Shown: one piece after another, positions 25,930-35,962 of the stretch | Layout of the letters: every line of letters starts with the position of its first letter | Position numbering within the stretch: position 1 is the stretch's first letter | Source of the DNA: an uncultured Schlesneria sp. | GTDB lineage: Bacteria; Planctomycetota; Planctomycetia; Planctomycetales; Planctomycetaceae | Assembly (NCBI GenBank): GCA_903871875.1 | Contig: CAIQIR010000158.1 | Location: forward strand, 62,001-126,000 | Reading direction: 5' to 3' | DNA length: 64,000 bases | Made by a program: the position numbers and the translations under genes | The notes under the pieces: generated by a model | Seen by the model: only the letters and a program-made list of their open reading frames with translations | Databases searched by the model: none | Told to the model about the DNA's origin: nothing

Positions 25930-26346
25930 GGCAGTCGGCGATGACTTTCGAGATTTGGGCCAATTCGGCGGCGCGACCACGAACGAAGTCAGCACCAGCA
26001 GTCCGAACGTCGTGTAGACCGTCGCGAACACCCAGGGCGGCGCTTCGTAGAACAGATGATCGTGAACAAAATTCGCGATGAAGGCGCCGTCGTAGGATTT
26101 TTGGCCGGCAAGTTCCCGCAATTGAAATTCCCATGTCGTGAGCGGGCAGGTGATGCCCGCCCACACTTCCGCCACGACGATCAAGATCATCGACAGATGA
26201 CCGCAGCGCCACCAGAAGTTCCGTGCCCAGCGCTGCTGACGCCAAATTCCGATCCAGATCGCGGGTAGCCCCAGGACGACCGTCAGCACATAGGCCATAT
26301 GCAGCAGCACAAGGACGTCGGCGGCGACTCGGTAGAAAAGTGGCAT
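25924..26346 (-). CDS. DUF2784 family membrane protein
   Basis: The protein has 140 residues with four hydrophobic segments. The features remembered for DUF2784 are present: an N-terminal helix with DVLVLLHMAYVLTVVLG, a short basic loop with RNFWWRCGH, then AEVWAGITCPLTTWEFQLRE, and a HDHLFYEAPPWVF segment. The function of the family is unknown. ATG 26346 is used; a GTG nine bases upstream is also possible. Its 3' end overlaps that of the plus-strand isomerase gene. Confidence 0.85.
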   Translation of the reverse strand: MPLFYRVAADVLVLLHMAYVLTVVLGLPAIWIGIWRQQRWARNFWWRCGHLSMILIVVAEVWAGITCPLTTWEFQLRELAGQKSYDGAFIANFVHDHLFYEAPPWVFATVYTTFGLLVLTSFVVAPPNWPKSRKSSPTAS

Positions 26347-26380
26347 CGTCAACACGAACTCGCGTACGGAAAAAAGGGGG

Positions 26381-27052
26381 TCAGCTCTCCGAAATGCGTG
26401 CGCCCATCAGACGAGGTTTGTGGGTGGACGTGGGGGCAAATAACGTGGTGACACAATCCGCGATTAGATTGTTTTCGCCAAACGCCCGTTCGGCTCCCAA
26501 AGCCTTCCAAAGTGCGGCGCCTCGCTCGACGGCGGTTTTGATTTTGACTGGTAAGCGATCGACTTCCACGGGGCGAATCGTGGTACGTTGACGTTCAACG
26601 ACTAGTGCGGCGGGAATGTCTTTGATGCGATGGACGGTCGTGAAATCGACAAGTCCCGCCAACAGCGGATTCATTCGGCCGGCAATCATCGATCTGACAT
26701 CGTCTTGAAACGCGACCAGCGGTTTTCCGAGTGTCCAGGCCATCGCGGCTTCGGAAACCGCACCTTCATCAGGGACGCGACCGTTCATATTCCAGGCCAT
26801 CGCATCGCAGCGGACCACCAGCTGATAGACATCCAGTGCAAAAATGGCTTCGTGTAGAAACTGACCTGCGATTTCGGCGCCCCAACCTCGTTCGACCAAT
26901 AATTCGCGGACGAGGCGAAATTCCATGCCGTCGCGATGAGGCAGGTAGACCGTATGTCCATCCTGCATCAGAGCCTCGGAAATCGAGGTCATTTCATCGC
27001 GTTCTGACTGGTTGAACAGAGGTCCGGCACAATAGACGCAAAGAGAATCCAT
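26381..27052 (-). CDS. nucleoside 2-deoxyribosyltransferase-like protein
   Basis: The protein has 223 residues and begins MDSLCVYCAGPLFN, the typical first strand and loop of the family. The central GRVPDEGAVSEAAMAWTLGKPLVAF carries the Asp-Glu-Gly segment with the catalytic Glu and the helix that follows it. Such enzymes move deoxyribose between bases in nucleoside salvage. The C-terminal third (about residue 150 onward) is longer than in the small lactobacillus enzymes and has no known motif, so the exact substrate may differ. ATG 27052 follows AAGGAAATT. It is cytoplasmic. Confidence 0.8.
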   Translation of the reverse strand: MDSLCVYCAGPLFNQSERDEMTSISEALMQDGHTVYLPHRDGMEFRLVRELLVERGWGAEIAGQFLHEAIFALDVYQLVVRCDAMAWNMNGRVPDEGAVSEAAMAWTLGKPLVAFQDDVRSMIAGRMNPLLAGLVDFTTVHRIKDIPAALVVERQRTTIRPVEVDRLPVKIKTAVERGAALWKALGAERAFGENNLIADCVTTLFAPTSTHKPRLMGARISES

Positions 27053-27342
27053 TCGAGTCAATTTCCTTAAGAGAACAGGCACGACTGGGTTTCACACAAA
27101 GTGGCCCTGACGTTAATCGAATTCGACAAGCCGAAGGACATCGAAACGAACTCAACGCTCGCCATCCAAAAGCGTTGTGATGTCCTGCCCACTTTCGAAC
27201 AACGTTCGATCACCGGATGCGCGGCGATTGTATCGCCGAATCGGAAGTCTCGAAATCGAAGAATCACTTGTGTTTCTTGATTCAACGGAGGATTGTTTGC
27301 TTCAGTGAGAGTATTTTTGTTGGGCTGTTCGTATCTGGAACG

Positions 27343-27630
27343 ATGATGAGTAATCTTCCCCCGCAAGAACTTCTGGACGAGATGCATTCTTTTCCTGGAC
27401 GATTCACGTTCAAAGCGATTGGCCGGTCTGAGGATGACTTTGTGCTACGCGTCGTTGCAGTCGTTCGAGACGCTCTGCGACACGATTTCGATGCCCCTTA
27501 TGAAGTACGAGAAACGTCAGGAGGGCGACACGTCGCCGTGACGATTGAGCCCTGGGTGGAGTCCTCGCAGCAGGTGCTGGATGTCTTCGCCGCGATTCGC
27601 GATCTCGAAGGCCTGGTCATGCTGATGTAG
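27343..27630 (+). CDS. DUF493 (YbeD-like) family protein
   Basis: The protein has 95 residues with the small alpha/beta ACT-like fold pattern of DUF493: FPGRFTFKAIG, then a helix FVLRVVAVVRDAL, and the strand GGRHVAVTIEPWVESSQQVLDVFAAIRDLEGLVMLM. YbeD in E. coli has been linked to LipB-dependent lipoate metabolism, but the function is not settled. Two consecutive ATG codons (27343 and 27346) can serve as start. It is followed, 320 bases on, by the response-regulator gene on the same strand; cotranscription is uncertain. Confidence 0.85.
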   Translation: MMSNLPPQELLDEMHSFPGRFTFKAIGRSEDDFVLRVVAVVRDALRHDFDAPYEVRETSGGRHVAVTIEPWVESSQQVLDVFAAIRDLEGLVMLM

Positions 27631-27952
27631 TTTTGGCGGACGTGGCGATTTCGACTCAGTCACGTGGGTATCTGGACTCGAAATTGATGCTCGTTGGCAA
27701 CAATTGTTTGGCAAAAATGTTGACGACTCGCAACTGTGACGTATGTTTGCCATACCCTCGATTTGAAAAGTCTCCCAGCGTGCCGCGGATGGTGCTACCC
27801 GCACAATCCGCATGACCGGCCTTACAGATTCCAACTGCGCAGCCACGGCGAACTCTTTGGAAAGAGTTTGACGGTGTTGCCAACGGCGGATCTGCGTGGC
27901 CACGTTTCCTCTTTTACCGCTGGATCGAGACTCTCTTCGCAAAGCACAGGTT

Positions 27953-29344
27953 ATGACTCAAGGATCACTCCTCGTCGTTGATGACGATCGTCCTCTGTTG
28001 GAATCGATGGCCGACTACCTCCGGAGTCTCGGGCACAGGACCGAGACTGCGTCGACGTGTCAGGAAGCCATCGAACGGATGAAAGAATATCCCTTCGATG
28101 CCGTCGTGTGCGACGTGAATCTGCCAGATCAGGATGGCTTCCATCTGCTCGAATGGGCCACCACGGCAGTGCCTGATACGCAGGTCATTTTGCTGACCGG
28201 TTTCGGGACCATTGAAAGCGCGGTCGACGCCATTCGCCTGGGCGCTTTCGATTATCTGACGAAACCGATCATCGAAGACGAACTGAACTTTTCGATCCGT
28301 CGAGCTTTAGGGCAGAAGCAGATTGTCACCGAAAATAAGCAGCTGAAACAGGCCCTCAATCAACGATTTGGCTTGGGCAACATTGTCGGTCATGACTACC
28401 GCATGCAGAAAATGTTCGATTTGATCGAGAGCGTGTCCGATACGCGAACGACCGTCCTGGTGCTCGGCGAATCTGGAACCGGCAAGACATTGACGGCCCG
28501 TGCGATTCATCAGATGAGCAATCGGCGGGATAAACCATTCGTCGAAGTCGCCTGCGGTGCACTGCCAGATTCCCTGTTGGAAAGCGAACTTTTTGGTCAC
28601 GTTGCGGGAGCGTTCACCGGAGCGAACCACGACAAAATGGGAAAATTCCTGCAAGCCAATGGCGGGACGATTTTCCTCGACGAAATTGGCACGGCCTCGC
28701 CGAGCCTGCAAGTGAAGTTGCTGCGAGTCCTTCAAGATCGCGAATTCGAGCCGGTCGGCGGGACGAAGACTCATAAAGTGGATCTGCGGATGATCCTCGC
28801 GACCAATCTCGATTTGGAAGAGGCTGTGCGGAAGGGCGAATTCCGTCAGGATTTGTACTACCGAATCAATGTTGTCACGCTGACACAGCCTCCGTTGCGG
28901 GAAAGAATCAGCGACATTCCATTGCTGGCCGAGCACTATCTGCAAGAGTTTCTCAAGCAAACGAGTAAACCGGTCACCGGTTTCAGCCAGGAAGCCGTCG
29001 ATCTGCTGCAGCGATATCGTTGGCCAGGTAATGTTCGCGAGTTAGTGAACGTAGTGGAACGGGCGGTCGTGCTGACGAAGAATACCGTGATCCAGCCCAG
29101 CGACTTCCCTGACGCATTGCGTCGTGACGATCAATTCGCCGAACTGGGCGGCCGTTTTGGTGTTGTGGGTAACAATCTGAAATCAGCGTTGGCGACACCA
29201 GAGAAGCAAATGATTCTGGAGTCCCTGGAGGCCCATGGTTGGAATCGCCAGGACACGGCCGACGCTTTGGGGATCAATCGAACGACGCTCTACAAGAAAA
29301 TGAAGAAATATGGTATCAGCTTTGAAAAACAACTGATGTCGTAA
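27953..29344 (+). CDS. sigma-54-dependent response regulator (NtrC type)
   Basis: The protein has 463 residues. An N-terminal receiver domain has phospho-acceptor Asp54 ([12 protein letters not shown]), acidic residues Asp10-12 and Lys104 (LTKP). A central AAA+ domain has Walker A GESGTGKT at about 172-179, the sigma-54 contact loop GAFTGA at about 219-224, and FLDEIG as Walker B. A C-terminal Fis-type helix-turn-helix ([19 protein letters not shown]) follows. It should activate sigma-54 promoters on phosphorylation. No histidine kinase gene is adjacent. ATG 27953 is chosen because the receiver domain begins directly after it; an upstream in-frame start would add 19 residues. A strong terminator follows. 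Confidence 0.95.
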   Translation: MTQGSLLVVDDDRPLLESMADYLRSLGHRTETASTCQEAIERMKEYPFDAVVCDVNLPDQDGFHLLEWATTAVPDTQVILLTGFGTIESAVDAIRLGAFDYLTKPIIEDELNFSIRRALGQKQIVTENKQLKQALNQRFGLGNIVGHDYRMQKMFDLIESVSDTRTTVLVLGESGTGKTLTARAIHQMSNRRDKPFVEVACGALPDSLLESELFGHVAGAFTGANHDKMGKFLQANGGTIFLDEIGTASPSLQVKLLRVLQDREFEPVGGTKTHKVDLRMILATNLDLEEAVRKGEFRQDLYYRINVVTLTQPPLRERISDIPLLAEHYLQEFLKQTSKPVTGFSQEAVDLLQRYRWPGNVRELVNVVERAVVLTKNTVIQPSDFPDALRRDDQFAELGGRFGVVGNNLKSALATPEKQMILESLEAHGWNRQDTADALGINRTTLYKKMKKYGISFEKQLMS

Positions 29345-29369
29345 CACCGATCAAGACCGACTCAAGTAG

Positions 29370-29411
29370 CAACAAGCCCGTTTTCTGGCAAGGAAACGGG
29401 CTTGTTGTTTT
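29370..29411 (+). terminator. intrinsic terminator after the response regulator
   Basis: A perfect 14-bp stem (CAACAAGCCCGTTT pairing with AAACGGGCTTGTTG, ten-base loop) is followed by a TTTT run, 26 bases after the stop codon. Confidence 0.92.
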
Positions 29412-29649
29412 CGAGTCCATTGCTGCCAATGTTCGGTCTGCGTGAGGTCGTCATGGTCAGGCGGCACGAATAACTTACCAATGCCGATATCGATCTCGGG
29501 CAGGTGAAACTAACGAGGATCACTTCACGGTTGCGTCCCGACATTTTGTGAGCCAAGCTAAGGGGCCGTCAGAAGTCGTTGTGCGAACGCGATCGATTTC
29601 CTGATGGACGACCTGCGATTTGATAGCCCTTTGATTGAGAACCTTCCCT

Positions 29650-30543
29650 GTGCAACTTAATGATGTCGAGATTGTCGATACGTTCGCCGAAGCGTTTCCG
29701 ATCAAAGCCGCTCGGTTGATCATCACGGCGGCCACGCAACGTTGGGCACTGACGGCGGCCACCGAACTGTGTGGTAACGCGACGAGTGTGATCGCCTGTG
29801 ATGTCGAGGCGGCCATCGAACGGACGGTGCCGGCCGACGAGTCCCCTGACGGACGCCCCGGGGTGGCTGTACTCGTCTTTGCCTTCACGCTCGACGGTCT
29901 TGCCAAATCGCTACAAAGCCGGGTGGGCCAGTGTGTCCTCACCTGTCCGACGACGGCGTGTTACAACGGGATTGAGGGTTGTCCGAAAGAGAAGCGAATT
30001 CGAATCGGTGGTGCGATCCGTTACTTTGGTGACGGTTTCCAGAAGTCCAAAAAATGGGACGATCGCCGGTTCTGGCGAATTCCGGTGATGGATGGTGAAT
30101 TCCTGTGCGAAGACTGGTTCGGCACGATCACCGGTGTGGCAGGGGGAAACCTGCTGATTTGCGGGACAGATGCGTCGGCTGCGCTCCAAGCGACGGAGGC
30201 CGCCGTTGACGCAATCCGCGCGGGCTCGGATATCGCTCTTCCTTTTCCCGGCGGGGTAGTGCGCTCGGGAAGTAAAGTGGGGTCGAAGTATCCGAAGCTG
30301 CGGGCCAGCACCAACGACGCTTATTGTCCAACCCTTCGGTCACTGACAACGTCCGAACTGCCAGAGGCCTGTCATGCCGTTTATGAAATCGTGATCGACG
30401 GCTTGAACTTCGATGCTGTCCAGTCGGCCATGCGTCGTGGTCTACATGCGGCCGCCGCCATGCCAAGCATCTTGATGATCACTGCCGGCAATTACGGGGG
30501 CAAGCTGGGGAAACATCATTTCTATCTCCGCGAGCTGCTGTGA
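29650..30543 (+). CDS. ftr: formylmethanofuran:tetrahydromethanopterin formyltransferase
   Basis: This enzyme (also named FhcD in bacteria) moves a formyl group between methanofuran and tetrahydromethanopterin in C1 metabolism and is cytoplasmic. The protein has 297 residues, the family's usual length. GTG 29650 is chosen because the family begins with a short strand like QLNDVEIVDTFAEAF. Other family segments are WALTAATELCGNATSVI, CPTTACYNG, FWRIPVMDGEFLCED, GTDASAALQA, FPGGVVRSGSKVGSKY and, at the C-terminus, ITAGNYGGKLGKHHF. Planctomycetes are known to carry H4MPT-linked C1 genes. Here no other gene of the pathway is seen nearby. Confidence 0.93.
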   Translation: MQLNDVEIVDTFAEAFPIKAARLIITAATQRWALTAATELCGNATSVIACDVEAAIERTVPADESPDGRPGVAVLVFAFTLDGLAKSLQSRVGQCVLTCPTTACYNGIEGCPKEKRIRIGGAIRYFGDGFQKSKKWDDRRFWRIPVMDGEFLCEDWFGTITGVAGGNLLICGTDASAALQATEAAVDAIRAGSDIALPFPGGVVRSGSKVGSKYPKLRASTNDAYCPTLRSLTTSELPEACHAVYEIVIDGLNFDAVQSAMRRGLHAAAAMPSILMITAGNYGGKLGKHHFYLRELL

Positions 30544-30556
30544 TTCGATCTATTCG

Positions 30557-31741
30557 CTAGGTGGTTGCGGACTTGATTCGCGAAGCCCATCGCGCACTGG
30601 GAGCTTCCACGAACCGATAAAGAACGTGTCCCGCCACCAGGCTGGCGACCAGCGAAGCCAGCAGGATTGCGGCGGCTTGAGCCGGTGTGGGGGAATTGCC
30701 AAACCATTTCCAGCAGACGGCCGTCAGCAGATGGCAAACAGGAAAGTGAATCAGGTAAAGGCTGTACGAAATCCGACCCAGATACTGCAGCCAGGGCCAA
30801 TTCAACCATGAATAGAGTCGGTCCTGACATCCCGCTGTGAAAATGGCCAGCGCAGTTACCAGTGCGACGGTGTTTTCATATTGCCAATCGACATTGAATG
30901 CCAGTTCCACGATCGCGATGATCACGATCGTTGCAGAAACAATCCAGGATACTGTTTTGTCGAGTGTCCACCAGGTCAGCATCCCCAGAAAGAACATCCA
31001 GAGGAAATGCGTGACCCAGGGAGACGTACTTTCCAGCGAGCGCCAGTGGAACAACGAGATCAGTGCGACGGGAGCGAACACCACCAGTAGACCGAGCATC
31101 GATGGCCGGGGCTCGCTGGCGACCGGTCGAGGAAAGAGTTGTTGTGCCAGTCCCCATCCCAGGATCGCCACGAAATAGAATTGCATCTCGATACAAATTG
31201 TCCACATGCCCGCTCCCAGCGGGTCATGCCCTGTGACGTCTTGAAGAAACGTCAGATGAGCGGAAATGCGAGCGAGCGAGAGCTGCCCCTCGAAGGGCGA
31301 TGTCAGATCCCCCCAATCACGGCAGATCAGATCGGTCAAGATGACGAATCCGATAGCCACCCAGTACGACGGTACCAATCGAATCAGACGTCTTCCAATA
31401 AACGTCGATATCTCCCTGGGGGTGACCCAGGTTTTTCGCATTGTGTAAGCAATCACGAACCCACTGATCACCAACAGAACTTGAACTCCGCCGCGAACTT
31501 TTAAAAACACCGCGTCGATCAGGCCCGGTTCGGAACCCAGTGTGGGGTAAGGTTCGGGTTCGTACCACCAGATGTGGAACATGACGATCCCCAGGGCCGC
31601 CAACCCGCGAAGTCCATCGACGAAAACAAAACGGGGCGCTGGCCGGTTAAGGCTGATGGGTGACGCCGTCTGTGACGTCGACGGGGCGACCTCCCGATGT
31701 TGTTGGTCGGTGGTTAAGTCGGTTTCGCGATTGTTTTCCAT
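30557..31741 (-). CDS. acyltransferase 3 (OafA/YrhL type) family membrane protein
   Basis: The protein has 394 residues. A hydrophilic N-terminus of about 37 residues precedes FVFVDGLRGLAALGIVMFHIWW, the family signature with the RG and the catalytic-type His. About ten membrane segments follow, including RRLIRLVPSYWVAI, MWTICIEMQFYFV and LGRISYSLYLIHFPV. These proteins O-acylate sugars, lipids or polysaccharides at the cell envelope. The start follows GAGAATTCAAG. The 3' end faces the ftr gene across 13 bases with no obvious hairpin. Confidence 0.92.
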   Translation of the reverse strand: MENNRETDLTTDQQHREVAPSTSQTASPISLNRPAPRFVFVDGLRGLAALGIVMFHIWWYEPEPYPTLGSEPGLIDAVFLKVRGGVQVLLVISGFVIAYTMRKTWVTPREISTFIGRRLIRLVPSYWVAIGFVILTDLICRDWGDLTSPFEGQLSLARISAHLTFLQDVTGHDPLGAGMWTICIEMQFYFVAILGWGLAQQLFPRPVASEPRPSMLGLLVVFAPVALISLFHWRSLESTSPWVTHFLWMFFLGMLTWWTLDKTVSWIVSATIVIIAIVELAFNVDWQYENTVALVTALAIFTAGCQDRLYSWLNWPWLQYLGRISYSLYLIHFPVCHLLTAVCWKWFGNSPTPAQAAAILLASLVASLVAGHVLYRFVEAPSARWASRIKSATT

Positions 31742-31774
31742 CTTGAATTCTCAATGGTCACTCAGGAAAACAAG

Positions 31775-31800
31775 AAAGCCCGGAATTGCATCCGGGCTTT
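31775..31800 (-). terminator. intrinsic terminator
   Basis: A ten-bp stem (AAAGCCCGGA with TCCGGGCTTT, six-base loop) is followed on the minus strand by CTTGTTTTCC. It lies 41 bases after the stop of the 31842-33557 gene. Confidence 0.85.
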
Positions 31801-31841
31801 CGAGATCGATCACAACGATCCATCACGGACCGCTCGGGTCA

Positions 31842-33557
31842 CTATTCAGCTCGTTTCAGTGTAAAAGAAACGGACTTGGCGCCTTTTTTATCGGGAACCG
31901 TGTAGCTCGCACTTGGCAAGAGATACTTCGAAATCGCTTCGAACGGCGGCAACTTGGAAACGTCGATTCCTTCGATAGTATCGCCTTCGGCATTTTTCAA
32001 CATGTTGTAGTAGAGTTTCAACTGAGCTTCGCTTCGTTGAAAGGCTTGCATTGATGTTTTTGCGGGAAAGACCTTGGCTGCCCGTTTGTAATCAGGCGCG
32101 TCAATCAACGTTGCTCCCCGGCCAGCCTCACCGCGCATCACACCTTCCAGCATTGGCGTATCGTTGGTGACGATCAAAAGATTCTCTGCCACGGTAATCG
32201 AAATCACTTGATCACCGCCGGAAGGACTGACCTCGTAAATTGTTTCGCCACCGAATTCCCGTGTTTCCATGTTGGAAGCACCGGCCTTGGCCGCGGCTGA
32301 AAGAGTCTTTTTCATTTTTGCGGCATCTTTCAGTCCCAGACCGACAAACAGCGATGGGATGGGAGGAGCATCGTCTTCTGCTTCCTTCGGTTCATTTTGG
32401 ATGAAATGAATTTTGCCATCGAGATGATCGAGCAGATCCTTCTTCGGGTGGATCATCGGTCCTTGATCGGCGATCGAATCCAAAAAGCGAGCCGTCGTTC
32501 CGCGACCCTGGAACGAATCGACCAATGTTTCGATCGAGGTGTACGCTCCCAGAATATTCCAATTGGCGGCCAGATAGGATGCGACGTCGGCTGGAACCCA
32601 TTTGGGAGGTGACAGCTGAGCGGCCGGGAAATTGAAGATTCCCACCAGGCCTTTGGGGGTTTCGGAAAAAATGAAGAAGTTCGCGATACTCTCAAAGTCT
32701 CCTTCATCGAAACTCATCGCTCCGCCGTAGCCCTTCAGTCCGTCGATGCCCAGCATCGGCAGAAATCCGGCAGCCATTCCAATTTGAGGAATGCTCGTTT
32801 GAGCCATCGCGATGCCCGTTTGAATCAGACCGATCGGACTCAAAAACAGCTTCACCAGAGGTTCGCCGCTTTCGATTTTACATTGCGTCTGGATGTACTT
32901 GTATTGGTCGTTTTCGGCGAGCGTATCGTCGCTGTCGCCGTCCCATCGCTTCAGCACTTCCTTGATCGCGTCGAGTTCGTTGCTCAAGACCAAATACGAT
33001 TCGTCCGTGAAATAGACCAACGTCTTGAGAGGGGAATCAGGATCGTCGTTTTTCAGTTTGTAGATATGGACTTTGACATCTTCGATGTCTTCCGTGGAAT
33101 GCTCGGCGCTTTCTTTTTCCAGGCCGTCGTCCATTTTCTTGAGAAGTTTGTCGATGGTGTCCTGGCTGTCGCCGTATTCCAGCATCATGACGACGGACAG
33201 AGTTCGTGCCGGTACTTCCAGCAAGGCGAATGTCAGTTCACCCTGCGGCAATTCCAACAGTTCGTCGATCGAGACACCGACTTCGTCTTCGAGCTTGCCC
33301 GACAGTTCGTCTTTCTTCTTGCTGATGTCGTCCAAAAATGGCTTCAGCTGTGGATCTTGGAACAGTTGCCCCATCGACGTTTTGCCCCATTTCTTCTCGA
33401 GTTCGGGCATGTCCGAAATCGTAAAGAAGGCCAAAGTCTCTTTGGGAAGCAGTTTCTCCGCCGCTGCATGTTCATCCGCCCGGCATGAATGCGAGGTGGC
33501 AAACAATTGCACGACGCAAAGCAACATTAAGGACGAACGGAGCCACAATCGATTCAT
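31842..33557 (-). CDS. secreted protein of unknown function, DUF3352-like (571 aa)
   Basis: ATG 33557 starts a signal peptide (MNRLWLRSSLMLLCVVQLFATSHS). The mature part begins AEKLLPKETLAFFTISDMPELEKKWGKTSMGQLFQDPQL, which is the N-terminal pattern of planctomycete proteins labelled DUF3352 or hypothetical. Repeated blocks of beta structure such as LVVFTDES-like strands (LVYFTDESYLVLSN and ITVAENLLIVTND) suggest an internal duplication. No catalytic motif is seen. It is a single gene with its own terminator, and its function in the periplasm is unknown. Confidence 0.8.
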   Translation of the reverse strand: MNRLWLRSSLMLLCVVQLFATSHSCRADEHAAAEKLLPKETLAFFTISDMPELEKKWGKTSMGQLFQDPQLKPFLDDISKKKDELSGKLEDEVGVSIDELLELPQGELTFALLEVPARTLSVVMMLEYGDSQDTIDKLLKKMDDGLEKESAEHSTEDIEDVKVHIYKLKNDDPDSPLKTLVYFTDESYLVLSNELDAIKEVLKRWDGDSDDTLAENDQYKYIQTQCKIESGEPLVKLFLSPIGLIQTGIAMAQTSIPQIGMAAGFLPMLGIDGLKGYGGAMSFDEGDFESIANFFIFSETPKGLVGIFNFPAAQLSPPKWVPADVASYLAANWNILGAYTSIETLVDSFQGRGTTARFLDSIADQGPMIHPKKDLLDHLDGKIHFIQNEPKEAEDDAPPIPSLFVGLGLKDAAKMKKTLSAAAKAGASNMETREFGGETIYEVSPSGGDQVISITVAENLLIVTNDTPMLEGVMRGEAGRGATLIDAPDYKRAAKVFPAKTSMQAFQRSEAQLKLYYNMLKNAEGDTIEGIDVSKLPPFEAISKYLLPSASYTVPDKKGAKSVSFTLKRAE

Positions 33558-33826
33558 GAATGAGTCCAATCCCTGTCAAAGTCTTGTGAAATGGCCAACT
33601 GACGTTGTTTGCCACTTGTCCCGAATTCAATTCCGGCATCCGTCTTGGGGACAGTTGCGACGAGTATCTTCTCAATTTGTCGTGATTCCAACAACGGGGC
33701 GACACGATTTTGTCATTGAAATACGAATCGTGCCAACATTGCGATGGGCACGTTCTATACCTTCCAGCGATGAACCCCGTTTCAATCGCCGATTCTGAAC
33801 GTCGGTAATCTTGATTTGGAACCGAT

Positions 33827-34780
33827 TCATTCAGCAGGAGCAGTCTTCGTTTTACGGCGTGGGGGATCCAGATAGCGAAAACCGGTATTCGGGTTATTTC
33901 GGTCGAACGCGAATGCTTCGTGATTGTCGAGAAACAACTTTACGTAGGGTGACGGGATGGCGAATCCCAGTCCCTCGGCGAACAACAATTTCATATTTGT
34001 CACGCCGATCACTTCGCCTCGAGCATTGAACAACGGTCCCCCGCTGTTGCCCGGATTGATTTCGGCGGTCGTTTGGATATAGACCTGTCCGCGAAAATTG
34101 CGGTTTTTCGTACCGATGATCCCCTGCGAGACAGATCGTTCCAGTCCCAGAGGGTTCCCGATGGCGAAAACCTCTTCACCTTCCTGCAAATCTTCTTCGG
34201 CCGCCAGAAAGACTGGTTTGAACGCCAGGTCCTTCTGCACCGGAATCTGCAACAACGCCAAATCGAAAAAGGGATTCAATGCCACGATGCGAACGTCGTC
34301 GATTCTGCGACGATTGAATGATCCGTCTTCACCTCGATGAAAGATCGTGGTGGCGATTCGCGTTTCTTTCTCGATCACGTGATAGTTCGTCACGCAAAAG
34401 CCATTTTCGCTGACGATAAATCCCGAACCCAGTCCGCCAGGCGTTTGAACCAGGACGACGCCTTCGCCAAACTTTTCGGTCAGATCTTTAATACTTCGTC
34501 GGGGCAGTTGCGCGGTGCGGTAAAGTTGATGTTTTTGGACTTGGGTCGGCGAATTGGCCGAGTCTTTAGCGGCGACGCGAGACTTGATCTGATTGAGCGG
34601 CACCTTGACCACATCGATGCCGATGTCGACATACAGCAGGTCCGCTTGTTGTTTCAGAACATCGCCCTCGAGCTTATGTCCCGTTTTCAGTTCGATGACA
34701 TCCGCGTTCGTCGACGTCAATCCTAAAATGCCAAACGCAAATAGGGGCGCGAGTGGCAGGTAGCGTCGTGGAAATCTCAT
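33827..34780 (-). CDS. secreted trypsin-like serine protease without PDZ domain
   Basis: The protein has 317 residues. Residues 1-26 form a signal peptide (cleavage near STNA). Residues about 27-65 are a small beta-rich segment ([17 protein letters not shown]), common in planctomycete proteins. The protease domain spans about 95-300 with the full HtrA-type triad: His134 (TNYHVI), Asp173 (FFDLALL) and Ser246 (GNSGGPL). No PDZ domain follows; a short basic/Pro tail closes the protein. It lies just downstream of the cytochrome c'-like gene on the same strand. It contrasts with the inactive HtrA-like protein at 18156-20165. Confidence 0.9.
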   Translation of the reverse strand: MRFPRRYLPLAPLFAFGILGLTSTNADVIELKTGHKLEGDVLKQQADLLYVDIGIDVVKVPLNQIKSRVAAKDSANSPTQVQKHQLYRTAQLPRRSIKDLTEKFGEGVVLVQTPGGLGSGFIVSENGFCVTNYHVIEKETRIATTIFHRGEDGSFNRRRIDDVRIVALNPFFDLALLQIPVQKDLAFKPVFLAAEEDLQEGEEVFAIGNPLGLERSVSQGIIGTKNRNFRGQVYIQTTAEINPGNSGGPLFNARGEVIGVTNMKLLFAEGLGFAIPSPYVKLFLDNHEAFAFDRNNPNTGFRYLDPPRRKTKTAPAE

Positions 34781-34918
34781 GGCGGTCCTTCAGGTGTTGG
34801 CGGTACGACTGCGGTATTTGTCAGAGAAAGTCACACAAGCATCAAGCATGGCGGTGGACGATTTCTATCAAATTCTGGTTTTCGATCTCGAACTCAACTT
34901 CCTTTCGCGAAGATTCAA

Positions 34919-35962
34919 TCATCCATTCCCGTACGCGGAATGGCAATCCGTGCAGGATTTATTCACTCGGTCGACGGACTGTTTGAATTTTTCATAGGAT
35001 TCGTCGCCGACGGCCTCCGAAGCGGTTTTGGCTCCTTCGATCAGTGACTTCGCGAACATTTGATAGTCGTCGTTCTCAGCGTATTCGTAGCCAGATGTCG
35101 TGATCACCGTGGCCAACGCCGAAAGAATGGCGGCTTCGTGGCGAATCTGATCCGATTTCGACTGAAATTTGGCTTCGCTGTTCACGTCCTGTTTCAGCCA
35201 GTCCTTGGCCTTCTCGATACGTTTCATGAGCGCCTTGCGGGAAGCCGTCTCGTTCAGTGGGCGAACCGTGGGAACGTCCCCGGCATCGGCCGGGATCGAT
35301 CCATCCAAAGCTGTCGACAATCGCTGAAATGCCGACTTCGTTTTGTCAAAGTTCTCTTTGCCCAGGCCGATCGCCGACTGATTGATCTGAATACCGAAGT
35401 CGCGCACGTAAGGCGCTTTGTCCTTCCAGCTGAGTGATTCGCCGTGCTCTTGCACAATCACCGCGAGCGCCGCCAATTCCGCGCCGTCGACGGCGATCGA
35501 TTTGAAGTTTTGATTGAATTGACCTGGATTCGCCAATGACTTCGTCAGGTTGCTGCGAATGGTTTTGATTTCTCCTTGAAGTTCTTCCATGGGCAAGAGG
35601 ACCTGCCAACGGAATTCCTCAGAGGGAGTGACGGCTTTTGCCGTGACCTTCGAGTGATCGGGTTTGAGATCGATTGGCTGATCATTTGTCGTCGGTGCGA
35701 CGGCGACGTTCTGATGGCTGGCAACCACCTGCAACGGATTCTCAAAAAACACGTCGTAGGGGATTTTGTTGACGAACCTTGTACCATTCTCGTCTACACG
35801 TACCGCTGGTCGCACTGGTCGGGATTTGGGCTTGCTCTCTGCCCACGAAAACCGTTGGCCACTCATCACCGATTCGATGAGGATGACGAGGTAAATCAGG
35901 CAACGAGGCACCAGCCAGTTGAAGGTCTGTGAAGGGCGGTCGATGTTGCGAAAACGCCACAT
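34919..35962 (-). CDS. membrane-anchored cytochrome c'-like protein with C-terminal CxxCH
   Basis: The protein has 347 residues. An N-terminal hydrophobic anchor lies at about 16-31. A low-complexity region follows up to about 110, then a helical bundle-like part, and finally a single haem-attachment motif CTDCH at 337-341, only six residues from the C-terminus. A four-helix fold with CxxCH at the end is typical of cytochrome c' and cytochrome b562-like domains. It probably acts in the periplasm in electron transfer, gas binding or sensing. The start at 35962 was not tested against alternatives. It lies upstream of the serine protease gene on the same strand (138-base gap). Confidence 0.78.
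   Translation of the reverse strand: MWRFRNIDRPSQTFNWLVPRCLIYLVILIESVMSGQRFSWAESKPKSRPVRPAVRVDENGTRFVNKIPYDVFFENPLQVVASHQNVAVAPTTNDQPIDLKPDHSKVTAKAVTPSEEFRWQVLLPMEELQGEIKTIRSNLTKSLANPGQFNQNFKSIAVDGAELAALAVIVQEHGESLSWKDKAPYVRDFGIQINQSAIGLGKENFDKTKSAFQRLSTALDGSIPADAGDVPTVRPLNETASRKALMKRIEKAKDWLKQDVNSEAKFQSKSDQIRHEAAILSALATVITTSGYEYAENDDYQMFAKSLIEGAKTASEAVGDESYEKFKQSVDRVNKSCTDCHSAYGNG

Noticed and set aside
27690-27725. Sigma-54-like promoter ahead of the response regulator
   Set aside because: TTGGCA appears twice close together, but the GG-N10-GC spacing of a sigma-54 promoter is not met.
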